Below, piece by piece: positions 1 to 6,618 of a DNA stretch of 10,055 bases (positions within the stretch are counted from its first letter, which is position 1; every line of letters starts with the position of its first letter). The translations under genes and the position numbers were made by a program. The stretch is from an uncultured bacterium (GTDB lineage Bacteria; Hydrogenedentota; Hydrogenedentia; Hydrogenedentales; CAILVY01), in the NCBI GenBank assembly GCA_937951485.1, contig CALEDJ010000054.1, forward strand, positions 1-10,055, in the 5' to 3' direction. The notes beneath the pieces were generated by a model. That model saw only the letters and a program-made list of their open reading frames with translations. It was not told the origin of the DNA and searched no databases.

Positions 1-691
1 CTTCCCCTTCGCCCTCCCACCATCCTTCGCCTTCTCCCTCACCTTCGCCGGGCGGTGACGGGGACTGGTAGTAAATGGTAATCCACCATTCATAAACGCG
101 TTCGCCGGCGGTGTTGGACCCCTGGCCCCACAGCCGCCATGGCTGGTTCACGGGACGCCCGTTGAACGCGGTGATCCCGCTGACTGTGTGGTCAAACCAG
201 ATGTAGTCATACCATTTCGGGAAGGTGTATCTGATGTTCGAGGTATCGCGCAGTTGGAACCAGCAGAGGTCGGTATAGGCCGCGATGCCCCGCAGGCGGA
301 CAGTAATCCTGCTGACAACGGCATTCGCCGGCGCGCCGGAAATGGTGATGGTGCCGTAATTGGCGAAATTGATGGGAAATCCCACGCTGTCATGCCCTGA
401 TATGCTTTGAAGGCTCTTTTCTTCCGGAATCTCCGATACCGTGGTGAAGGTTTGAAGCACCTCGAAGCGGAACTCGCGCTGGGCCAATTCGCGGACCGCG
501 CTGTCCGGAAGAAAGGCATACACATTTCCGTCCGCGTCGTGGTTCAGCGCCACCGGTCCCCCGGCCAGTTCAGACAAAAATTCCTCGGAAATTTCTTCAT
601 CCAGGCGCACTTGCGACATCGTAAGCGCGCTTGCGGGCGCGGCCAATGCCGCCGCCCAACCGATCAGCGCAGCCAACCACACCTTTCTCAT
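1..691 (-). CDS. Secreted protein, N-terminal part, with P-domain-like region and Gly-Glu linker (3' end outside window)
   Basis: An open frame of 230 codons starts at the ATG at 691 and runs off the left edge without a stop. A GGGAGG ribosome binding site lies about 7 bases upstream. Residues 1-22 form a signal peptide (MRK, hydrophobic core, cleavage probably after ASA at 20-22), so the protein is exported. Residues 23-100 are charged and unrecognised. Residues 105-208 look like a beta-sandwich: the stretch FNGRPVNQPW (176-185) followed by a Gly-rich turn and EWWITIYY (201-208) resembles the end of proprotein-convertase P-domains, which often accompany secreted proteases in bacteria. That assignment is inference. 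From residue 212 a PPGEGEGEGEG linker begins, encoded by purine-rich repeats; such linkers usually separate domains of large secreted proteins. The main functional domain is probably beyond the window. It is preceded by its own promoter and appears to be transcribed separately from the helicase gene. Confidence 0.8.
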   Translation of the reverse strand, partial: MRKVWLAALIGWAAALAAPASALTMSQVRLDEEISEEFLSELAGGPVALNHDADGNVYAFLPDSAVRELAQREFRFEVLQTFTTVSEIPEEKSLQSISGHDSVGFPINFANYGTITISGAPANAVVSRITVRLRGIAAYTDLCWFQLRDTSNIRYTFPKWYDYIWFDHTVSGITAFNGRPVNQPWRLWGQGSNTAGERVYEWWITIYYQSPSPPGEGEGEGEGWWEGEGE

Positions 692-829
692 CGCCCAGCC
701 TCCCCTTGGCAGGACAAGCCCGAACCCTGCGCGTCTGTCAGATGAAGGTGTCCTGCTTTTTTTCGTTCCGTCGCACCCCTTTTTCAGGATTCCCGGTTTC
801 TTCGCGAAACATCACACTGTCTGTAAACT

Positions 830-858
830 GGTATAACATATCATACCTGTCCTGTCAA
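830..858 (-). promoter_or_regulatory. Sigma70-type promoter for the secreted-protein gene, with overlapping dyad
   Basis: On the minus strand a perfect -35 box TTGACA (858-853) is followed after exactly 17 bases by TATACC (835-830), 4 of 6 to the -10 consensus. Transcription would begin near 823, giving a leader of about 130 bases before the ATG at 691. The spacer and -10 box together form an imperfect 18-bp dyad, GGTAT...ATACC (830-847, 14 of 18 positions symmetric), in a place where a dimeric repressor could block polymerase. The promoter is read directly from sequence; the operator role is inference. Confidence 0.6.
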
Positions 859-927
859 TAGGCCGTTGTCATTTCGGTGTGTGATTTTCAGCGTTCATGC
901 GGCCAAAAGCCTTTTTGAAAAAATGGC

Positions 928-954
928 CACAAAAAGCGCAAGAAGCACAAAATA
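928..954. repeat. Three degenerate 9-bp tandem units
   Basis: Three consecutive 9-mers in perfect register: CACAAAAAG, CGCAAGAAG, CACAAAATA. They lie in the 299-base gap between the helicase stop (991) and the secreted-protein start (691). Just beside them, at 901-927, GGCCA and TGGCC flank an A/T-rich segment that could fold weakly; I do not see a convincing intrinsic terminator for the helicase gene. No gene is recognisable in the rest of this gap apart from the promoter at 830-858. Confidence 0.5.
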
Positions 955-990
955 GCATCCTTGGACCTTCTTCAAAAACGGGAAAACGTG

Positions 991-3282
991 TTACTGTTCG
1001 TTTTTCGGTTTGGCGGTGAGGGCCATGGCGGCGAGTTTGAGTGCGCCGGCCTTGCCGTGCGCGCCGATTTCGAGGGCGGGGCCGACGCAACTGGGGCATC
1101 CTTCCTTGCAGGGGCAATCGCTGAGCAGGGACACGGCCGCACGGAACAGGTGTTCGTGGTGGTGGTACAGTTTATCGCTGAAGCCCACGCCGCCGGGATA
1201 ACTTTCATAAAGGAAAACGGTGGGGAGGCCGGTGGCGGGTGCGCGCACCATGGCCTGGGCGCGGATGTCGGAGGGGTCGCAGAGCACCTGAACGGGAGCG
1301 ACCTGCCGCAGGGTATTGGCCAGCGCGTGCAGCGCCTCGCCCATTTCTTCATCACCACCGGCAAAGGCCGCCTGCGCCTCCTGCGGGAATTCCACCCAAT
1401 AGCCGGTGGTGTGCATGGTCTGTTCAGGCAGATGGATTTCGCCCCAGCCCACGTTTTCGTGGGTGCCGAATTTGATCTTCTTGTATTTGGCGGGCAGCCA
1501 CGTAACGCTGAGTTCGCCGCAGCACCGCATGGCTTCGCCCGCCGCGCTCTCCTGAAACCGGTCCAGCACCTTCAGGTCCACTTTCAACAGGGCGTCGGTG
1601 TAGTAGTCCGTGTCCACAGGCCGCGCATAGGCCTTGCGGTCTTCCAGGTCCAGCCGGTCAATCGTGTACTGCGCGCTCTGGTGGATGTAGATTGCGTTCT
1701 GGTGCACAAGCATCGGCGCGGCGAAATAGTCCACCTCTCCGATCACGCGGCCGTTGTCGGAGGTGTCGAGTATGACCACGTTGCCGGGGGCGGCGGTACG
1801 CAGGCTGATGTCCTCGGCGGGATAGGTCTCGGCGCTCCAGTGCCATTTGTCGCGCACCTTGCGCAGAATGCGGTTTTCCGCCAGATAATCGAGGATTTCC
1901 GCCGTGGATGCGGCATCCAATCCGAACGCTTCGCCTTCGCGGAAGGGCAACTCGAAGGCGGCGCATTTGATGTGGCTCGTGACGATGATCAAATTGTTCG
2001 CGTCAATGACCGCGTTCTCCGGCGTCTGGTCGAAGAAGTATTCGGGGTGGCCGATGATGTACTGGTCGAGCGCGGCGCTCGACGCGACGAGCACGATCAG
2101 CGAAACGTCGTGGCGGCGTCCGGCGCGGCCCGCCTGCTGCCAGGTGCTCGCGATGCTGCCGGCATAGCCGGTCATGATGCAGACATCCAGCGACCCGATG
2201 TCAATGCCCAGTTCCAGCGCGTTGGTGCTGACGACGGCCATCACGCGGCCTTCGCGCAGGCCCCGTTCAATCTCGCGGCGCTCCGTCGGCAGGTAACCCC
2301 CGCGATAGCCGCGCACGAGGTTGTGGTCCTTGCCCATGCGCCGCACCGCTTCCTTGAGGTAGGTCGTGAGAATCTCGACGCGGAGGCGGCTGCGCGCAAA
2401 CACGATGGACTGGATGTTCCGGGAAAGGAACTGCGCCGCGATACGGGTCGCCTCCTTGACCGACGAACGGCGGATGCCCAATTCCGCATTCACCACCGGC
2501 GGATTGTAGAACAGGAAATGCTTTTCACCCGCGGGCGCGCCGTTGTTGTCCACGAGGCGCACCGGCCGTTCGATAATCCGCTCGGCCATTTCGCCGGGGT
2601 TCGCAATGGTGGCGCTGCAACAGATGAAGCACGGATTCGACCCGTAGAACGCGCAAATCCGCCGCAGGCGGCGGATGACATTCGCCAGATGGCTCCCGAA
2701 AACCCCGCGATAGTGATGGATTTCGTCAATCACCACATATTCCAGGTTCTCAAAGAGGCGAATCCAGAGGGTGTGGTGGGGGAGGATACCCGTGTGCAGC
2801 ATGTCGGGATTGGTGACGACGATATGCCCGGCGCTGCGGATGGATTTCCGCGCCGAGGCCGGCGTATCGCCGTCGAAGGTGTATGCGCCGATCTTGACCT
2901 CGAGCCCTTCAATCGTGCCGGTCAGTTCCGCCACCTGGTCCTGGGACAACGCCTTGGTCGGGAAGAGATACAGCGCGCGCGCCTTGGGGTTGTTCATGAT
3001 CGCATCCAGGACCGGCGCGTTGTAGCACAGCGTCTTGCCCGATGCCGTCGGTGTCACCACGCAGACGTCCTCCCGGCGCAGGGCCGCCTCTATGGCGTCC
3101 CGCTGGTGGGTGTAGAGATCATGAATGCCGCGCTGTTTCAGCCCTTCCACAAGACGGGGATTCAAGCCCTCCGGAAACCCCGCAAACCGTGCCGACCGCG
3201 CGGGAATTGTGCGCCATGTCGTCAGATGCGCAGTGAATTTCGGGTCGTGCCGCAGTCGGTCAAGCATCTGGGCGACGTTCAT
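991..3282 (-). CDS. mrfA: DEAD-box helicase with C-terminal DUF1998 zinc-binding domain (MrfA/YprA family)
   Basis: Superfamily 2 helicase of 763 residues, close to the roughly 750 residues of Bacillus MrfA. Known family members are DNA helicases acting in mitomycin C-type lesion repair. Motif I is TPTASGKT (77-84, K83 binds ATP phosphate), motif II DEIH (186-189), motif III SAT (223-225), and motif VI QQAGRAGRR (382-390). The segment HHYRGVFGSHLANV after motif II and NALELGIDIG near 354-363 are typical of the YprA group. The C-terminal DUF1998 (MZB) domain carries four cysteines, C723, C725, C729 and C732 (CPCKEGCPSC), expected to bind zinc. I chose the ATG at 3282 because AAGGA lies 8-9 bases upstream and the family similarity begins there; an ATG at 3456 would add 58 residues translated from a tandem repeat. 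No mrfB-like nuclease is visible nearby. The gene follows the epimerase on the same strand after 234 bases of repeat-bearing spacer. Confidence 0.92.
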   Translation of the reverse strand: MNVAQMLDRLRHDPKFTAHLTTWRTIPARSARFAGFPEGLNPRLVEGLKQRGIHDLYTHQRDAIEAALRREDVCVVTPTASGKTLCYNAPVLDAIMNNPKARALYLFPTKALSQDQVAELTGTIEGLEVKIGAYTFDGDTPASARKSIRSAGHIVVTNPDMLHTGILPHHTLWIRLFENLEYVVIDEIHHYRGVFGSHLANVIRRLRRICAFYGSNPCFICCSATIANPGEMAERIIERPVRLVDNNGAPAGEKHFLFYNPPVVNAELGIRRSSVKEATRIAAQFLSRNIQSIVFARSRLRVEILTTYLKEAVRRMGKDHNLVRGYRGGYLPTERREIERGLREGRVMAVVSTNALELGIDIGSLDVCIMTGYAGSIASTWQQAGRAGRRHDVSLIVLVASSAALDQYIIGHPEYFFDQTPENAVIDANNLIIVTSHIKCAAFELPFREGEAFGLDAASTAEILDYLAENRILRKVRDKWHWSAETYPAEDISLRTAAPGNVVILDTSDNGRVIGEVDYFAAPMLVHQNAIYIHQSAQYTIDRLDLEDRKAYARPVDTDYYTDALLKVDLKVLDRFQESAAGEAMRCCGELSVTWLPAKYKKIKFGTHENVGWGEIHLPEQTMHTTGYWVEFPQEAQAAFAGGDEEMGEALHALANTLRQVAPVQVLCDPSDIRAQAMVRAPATGLPTVFLYESYPGGVGFSDKLYHHHEHLFRAAVSLLSDCPCKEGCPSCVGPALEIGAHGKAGALKLAAMALTAKPKNEQ

Positions 3283-3308
3283 GGGGTGAATTCCTTTTGT
3301 TCGGTCAT
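3279..3308 (-). promoter_or_regulatory. Possible leader mini-ORF overlapping the helicase start
   Basis: A nine-residue frame, MTEQKEFTP, starts at 3308 and its TGA overlaps the helicase ATG as ATGA. The helicase ribosome binding site (AAGGA) lies inside it, so translation of the mini-ORF could couple to the helicase. Its own ribosome binding site is weak (AGG only), and a chance frame is quite possible. A similar arrangement precedes the deoC-like gene. Confidence 0.2.
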
Positions 3309-3362
3309 CGCACAACCTGAATATAACATCAGTGATCGGAGATTGCAAACACCACGAAAAAG

Positions 3363-3425
3363 GTCGGACAACTCGGACAAGTCGGACGAGGCGGACGTTT
3401 TGGACGGGGCGGGCAGGTCGGACGG
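3363..3425. repeat. Seven degenerate 9-bp tandem repeats, consensus GTCGGACRR
   Basis: Seven consecutive 9-mers in exact register: GTCGGACAA, CTCGGACAA, GTCGGACGA, GGCGGACGT, TTTGGACGG, GGCGGGCAG, GTCGGACGG. GGAC or GGGC sits at the same place in every unit. They occupy the spacer between the epimerase stop (3517) and the helicase start (3282). Immediately after them, GCGCA-ATGC-TGCGC (3427-3440) can form a 5-bp hairpin, and the octamer TGCTGCGC recurs about 40 bases later. The repeat is translatable in all frames because of the 9-bp period, which explains spurious open frames here. No gene is supported in this 234-base spacer. Confidence 0.75.
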
Positions 3426-3516
3426 GGCGCAATGCTGCGCTGCCGATGTGCCCCAATCTGACATGTTGAGTGCTGCGCCTTGATCACACACAGAGCAAAG
3501 CCATGAAGTGGATCGC

Positions 3517-4518
3517 TCAACCTGGCAGATAGTGGGGGAGACGTTCTTCAAAGAAGACCTTGGTTTTCTGCAATCCGTCGAGCAGGCCGACAGTTGGTTT
3601 CCAGCCCAGCCGCGCCTTGATCTTTTCGTTGGAAATGGCGACATCGCCAACGTCCATCTTGATCCAGTCGTTCGGCCAGGGGACATGCCGCACCTCACCC
3701 CGGCCCATGACCGCGACCACCGTGCGGGCAAAATCCGCGACAGCGTATTCTTCGTCACCAGAGGCGAAGAAAATCTCGCCATGCGTCTGGTCCTGCATTG
3801 CGACCTGAACAAGCGCCTCCACGCAATCGTCCACAAACAGCACATTGCGGCGCTGTGCGCCCTCGCCATAAATGGTCAGCGGCTTGCCCTGCAGGGCCAG
3901 TCCGATGAAAAAATTCAGCACCCCGGCATCGCTGCTGCTGATCTTGGCGCGCGGTCCGTAGATGTTCGCCAGGCGCACCACGGCGGTGCGCAGCCCATGT
4001 ACCCTGTGGTAGATCAGATGATACTTTTCCGCCGCGCTTTTGTTCGCCGAATAAATGTCCAGCGGAAATTCCGGGTGCTGCTCGTCAATGGGATGGCGCA
4101 GCATCGGCCCGCACTGGGTGCTGGTGCCGATGTAAATCACCTGCGCGGCGGGATTCTCGCGCCGGACCGATTCCAGCAGGTTCATGGACCCCACGCAGTT
4201 GATGGCGATGTCGAGAAACGGGTCCTTTAATGAATAACTATGCGAGGTGTGCCCCGCGCAATGGAAGATGATGTCCTTATCCGCCACGGCCCGGCAGACA
4301 AAGTTGTAGTCTCGGATGTCGTGGTGAATGACCCGGATGCGGCCTTCATATCCCGCGATATTGGCGCGGTTGCCGCCGCCGTGGTCCATCAACGAATCGA
4401 AGACAGTGACCTGCGCATCCATGTCGGCGCATCGGATGGCCAGATTGCTGCCGATAAAGCCCAGCCCGCCCAGCACCAGGACGCGCTTTCCTGCGAACGC
4501 CCCGTCTCGTCTTTCCAT
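3517..4518 (-). CDS. NAD-dependent epimerase/dehydratase (extended SDR, sugar-nucleotide type)
   Basis: A 333-residue extended short-chain dehydrogenase/reductase, the usual length for UDP-glucose 4-epimerase and GDP-sugar epimerase/dehydratase relatives. The N-terminal Rossmann motif is G17-x-x-G20-x-x-G23 (GGLGFIG), with D41 at the end of the second strand expected to bind the NAD ribose. The catalytic set is T134 (in GTSTQ), Y156 and K160 (YSANK). RLANIYGPR and the later [16 protein letters not shown] are typical substrate-domain motifs, and the C-terminus [13 protein letters not shown] matches the family ending. The exact sugar substrate cannot be read from the sequence. The ATG at 4518 has GGAG about 7 bases upstream. 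It starts 33 bases after the deoC-like gene on the same strand, so the two are probably co-transcribed, perhaps in sugar or cell-surface polysaccharide metabolism. Confidence 0.88.
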   Translation of the reverse strand: MERRDGAFAGKRVLVLGGLGFIGSNLAIRCADMDAQVTVFDSLMDHGGGNRANIAGYEGRIRVIHHDIRDYNFVCRAVADKDIIFHCAGHTSHSYSLKDPFLDIAINCVGSMNLLESVRRENPAAQVIYIGTSTQCGPMLRHPIDEQHPEFPLDIYSANKSAAEKYHLIYHRVHGLRTAVVRLANIYGPRAKISSSDAGVLNFFIGLALQGKPLTIYGEGAQRRNVLFVDDCVEALVQVAMQDQTHGEIFFASGDEEYAVADFARTVVAVMGRGEVRHVPWPNDWIKMDVGDVAISNEKIKARLGWKPTVGLLDGLQKTKVFFEERLPHYLPG

Positions 4519-4551
4519 GCGTTCTCCGTCCGCCGTTGCCCTGTGAAGCGT

Positions 4552-5250
4552 CTAAAACCGGACCTTGCGATAAGCGCCGGGGTGCCCGGCGTCCTTGGGC
4601 ATGTCGTCCAGCAGTTGCGGCCCCACGCTTGTGCCGATGCGCGACGCGCCGGATTCAATCATGATTACTGCGTCCATATACGTGCGGATGCCGCCCGCGG
4701 CCTTCACGCCGAGCGCGTCCCCGACCACTTGGCGCATCAGGCCCACATCCTCCGGGGTCGCCCCGCCGTGACCATAACCCGTTGCCGTCATTACGTAGGC
4801 CGCGCCCGCTTTCATACTCATCTTGCAGACGTCCACCTTCTCTTCTTCGGTCAGAAAACTGCATTCCAGAACGACTTTGACCGGAATGCCCTGGACCGCT
4901 TTCACGACGGCGGCGATTTCCTGGTACACAAAGGTGGGATACCCGGATTTCAACGCGCCGATGTTGATCACCATCTCGATTTCGGTGGCGCCACTGCGCA
5001 CGGCGTCCCGCGCCTCTTCTACCTTGATGTGCGCCGTGCTCGCACCCAGCGGAAAGCCCACGCACGCCGACACCCCCACATCGGATCCTGACAGTTGCTT
5101 TGCGCAAAACGATGTCCACGCCGGGTTCACTGTCACCGTGGCGAAGCCGTACGCCTTCGCCTCGGCGCACAATTCCCGGATGTCCTCCTCGGTGGCATAG
5201 GCGCGCACCTGGGTATGATCGATCATCTTCGCAAGTTGCACTTGCGTCAC
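4552..5250 (-). CDS. DeoC-like (deoxyribose-phosphate aldolase family) protein with altered active site
   Basis: A 232-residue TIM-barrel protein clearly of the DeoC/DERA family: IDHT (10-13), VNPAW (41-45), VGFPLGAST (64-72), VINIGALKSG (94-103), TATGYGHGGAT (155-165), GVKAAGGIRT (181-190) and RIGTS (204-208). DERA normally cleaves 2-deoxyribose 5-phosphate to glyceraldehyde 3-phosphate and acetaldehyde through a Schiff base on Lys in the K-T-S/A-T-G motif. Here that position is Met154 (V-M-T-A-T-G), and the Asp of the EVD/EID motif is Glu92; the second Lys (K183, in GVKAAGG) remains. It may therefore be a non-aldolase paralogue, so I give no gene symbol. The GTG at 5250 is chosen because AAGGAG lies 10 bases upstream and homology begins at once; an upstream ATG at 5421 would extend through the promoter of the divergent gene. 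It heads an apparent transcription unit with the epimerase. Confidence 0.88.
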   Translation of the reverse strand: MTQVQLAKMIDHTQVRAYATEEDIRELCAEAKAYGFATVTVNPAWTSFCAKQLSGSDVGVSACVGFPLGASTAHIKVEEARDAVRSGATEIEMVINIGALKSGYPTFVYQEIAAVVKAVQGIPVKVVLECSFLTEEEKVDVCKMSMKAGAAYVMTATGYGHGGATPEDVGLMRQVVGDALGVKAAGGIRTYMDAVIMIESGASRIGTSVGPQLLDDMPKDAGHPGAYRKVRF

Positions 5251-5273
5251 GGCCGGGCAACTCCTTTTTTCAT
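5247..5273 (-). promoter_or_regulatory. Possible leader mini-ORF overlapping the deoC-like start
   Basis: An eight-residue frame, MKKGVARP, starts at the ATG at 5273 with AAAAGGA about 7-8 bases upstream, and its TGA overlaps the GTG of the aldolase-like gene as GTGA. The AAGGAG serving the aldolase-like gene is inside it. The arrangement would allow translational coupling. It may be chance; the peptide has no recognisable role. Confidence 0.25.
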
Positions 5274-5369
5274 TCGGTATTCCTTTTGTGCTGCGCACCG
5301 GGTATCCTACCATGCACGGCCGTTTTGATGAAACCGGACGATCCGGGTTCCGGGTGATGGCGCATCCTG

Positions 5370-5378
5370 TGCTATACT
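5370..5378 (+). promoter_or_regulatory. Extended -10 promoter for the small Sm-like gene
   Basis: TGCTATACT at 5370-5378 is an extended -10 element (TGn followed by TATACT, 5 of 6). No good -35 box is seen at 16-18 bases upstream, as is often the case for extended -10 promoters. Transcription would begin near 5385, giving a short leader with GGGAGGA at 5408-5414 before the ATG at 5421. Confidence 0.5.
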
Positions 5379-5420
5379 GCCGGACATGGCAAGCGACCGC
5401 GATATCGGGAGGACAATACA

Positions 5421-5753
5421 ATGATCAAGGATCGAATAGTCCGGGTGAAACTCAAGAAGTTTTACAAAGAGCAGAAACCGTTCTCTTTCGTTGGCAAAGT
5501 GACCGCGTTCTCCGAGGGCTGGGTGGTGCTCGACGCCAGGGGAATCATGCTGTCGCGGGCGCAATCCAACGGCGTGCAGGTGGACAGCCGGGCCAATCCG
5601 GTCATGATTCCCAGGGAAAACATCGAATCCATCCGCGTGTTGCCTGACAATTACGACATAAACAACATCACCGTCACCACGGAAGGTCAGCAACTGAAAC
5701 TTGTGGTGGACGGTCCCCGTGATGTTTTCATCGGGGAACTCGGCGAGGGTTGA
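5421..5753 (+). CDS. Small conserved-looking protein, possible Sm/LSm-like fold
   Basis: A 110-residue soluble protein with no signal peptide or membrane helix. The ATG at 5421 follows GGGAGGA at good spacing and a nearby extended -10 promoter, so the gene is well supported. After a basic N-terminus (IKDRIVRVKLKKFYKEQK) comes a strand-rich region, FVGKVTAFSEGWVVLDARG (23-41), that resembles the first strands of Sm/Hfq-type domains (strand, G-x-V, bulge, strand, G), and later PVMIPRENIESIRVLP (residues 60-75), like the last strands in which a hydrophobic residue precedes an Ile-rich strand. The residues that define Hfq RNA binding are not evident, so an RNA-binding role is only a suggestion. 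It is transcribed away from the aldolase-like gene and converges on the DUF1318 gene, whose stop is 24 bases away. Confidence 0.75.
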   Translation: MIKDRIVRVKLKKFYKEQKPFSFVGKVTAFSEGWVVLDARGIMLSRAQSNGVQVDSRANPVMIPRENIESIRVLPDNYDINNITVTTEGQQLKLVVDGPRDVFIGELGEG

Positions 5754-5777
5754 TTTGCAGGTCAGCGACCCCGCGAG

Positions 5778-6377
5778 TCAGGGAATAGTCACCCACGCGC
5801 CCGGCTGGCATTGGTCGCCGAGTCGCGCCCCCAGTTCAGTCTTCTTCAATTGCGCGATGAGTTCAGGTTCCTTCGGCAACTGGCATATTTCGCCGGAGGT
5901 GGCGCGTACCAGCCGCTGCATGACATAGATTTGTTCGACGCGCGTCACAGAAAGGCCGAAATCCCGATGCGTGTGCGCCACTTCCCGGTAGAGTGTCTTG
6001 CGATCCCGGTTCTCCTGCGCCATGATGCGCTGGGCTGTATTCCGGTCCTCCGCGTCCCCGAAGTCTTCGCACTTGCGCAATTCCAGCCGCCCCCGGTTAT
6101 TCTCCGTCAGACAGCCCTTGCCTTTCAGGTCGGCGATGAAGATATGCCGCTCGCGAAACCCTTCCCAGAAAAGATTCTTGTCGTCATCGGGATCGGTCCA
6201 TGTGGGCGGCGCATCAGTCCGGCCCTCAATAAAATCCAGGATTTGCGCCGCTTGCGCCTCTATTGCGCCCATATCCAGCGTCGCGCGCGTTGTGGCTTGT
6301 GACATCATTGCGCCGCCGCGACACCCCAGGACTCCCAAGAGCGCGGCGAATGACATTATGAACACCGGCAATCGCAT
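5778..6377 (-). CDS. DUF1318 (YdbL-like) putative lipoprotein
   Basis: A 199-residue protein. Residues 1-18 are a hydrophobic signal ending in the lipobox-like VLGC, so C19 is probably lipid-modified and the protein anchored in the outer or inner membrane. After a variable acidic segment (35-75) the DUF1318 hallmark appears at 86-160: KGCLTENNRGRLEL (86-99, matching the family G-x-x-G-E-x-x-x-G-y-L pattern with a T-E variant), ENRDRKTLYREVA (122-134), a V-x-x-V-type segment and RLVRATSGE (155-163). E. coli YdbL of this family is periplasmic and assists the YdbH-YnbE envelope lipid-transport bridge. Four further cysteines (89, 103, 165, 190) could form disulphides. The ATG at 6377 has AGGAG about 10 bases upstream. 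It is the last gene of the transglutaminase unit, 49 bases after the small membrane protein. No ydbH-like gene is in the window. Confidence 0.75.
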   Translation of the reverse strand: MRLPVFIMSFAALLGVLGCRGGAMMSQATTRATLDMGAIEAQAAQILDFIEGRTDAPPTWTDPDDDKNLFWEGFRERHIFIADLKGKGCLTENNRGRLELRKCEDFGDAEDRNTAQRIMAQENRDRKTLYREVAHTHRDFGLSVTRVEQIYVMQRLVRATSGEICQLPKEPELIAQLKKTELGARLGDQCQPGAWVTIP

Positions 6378-6426
6378 TCGTCCTGTCTCCTGTACAAGCG
6401 ACTATGTTGTTTCTCCCTGACCGACA

Positions 6427-6618
6427 TTATTTGGCGAACGCGCTGATCGTGATCACCGCCGACCATGTTCCGAGAAGATACCCCTCATCGAGCGTGTTTT
6501 TCAGGACAAAGACCGTGGACAGGGCGGTAATGATGATCAGCGCCGATGAACTGCTTGTCAGCCGCATTCTCATTCGTTCCAGCATGGTCTCTGTTGTCGC
6601 CCTCTTCTCATGTGGCAT
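6427..6618 (-). CDS. Tiny membrane protein with two predicted helices
   Basis: A 63-residue frame (MPHEKRATTETMLERMRMR at the N-terminus) with a basic start and two hydrophobic segments, SSSSALIIITALSTVFVL (about 24-41) and YLLGTWSAVITISAFA (about 47-62), consistent with a membrane hairpin. Its ATG at 6618 overlaps the end of the transglutaminase gene by 11 bases, suggesting translational coupling; GGGAGG lies 13 bases upstream, which is rather far. An ATG at 6585 giving 52 residues is an alternative start. I do not recognise the family. Its position between a secreted transglutaminase and a lipoprotein suggests an envelope role. Confidence 0.6.
   Translation of the reverse strand: MPHEKRATTETMLERMRMRLTSSSSALIIITALSTVFVLKNTLDEGYLLGTWSAVITISAFAK

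Noticed and set aside
3283-3456. N-terminal extension of the helicase to 3456
   Set aside because: The added residues (RPVRPARPV, LVRLVRVVRP) are translation of the 9-bp tandem repeat; the ATG at 3282 has a good ribosome binding site and fits the family length.
961-3483. An 840-codon open frame on the plus strand opposite the helicase
   Set aside because: It is antisense to a helicase with all motifs in place, has no recognisable domains and arises from the high GC content at third positions of the real gene.
4240-5091. A 283-codon open frame on the plus strand
   Set aside because: It is opposite the conserved aldolase-like and epimerase genes and has no ribosome binding site or domain.
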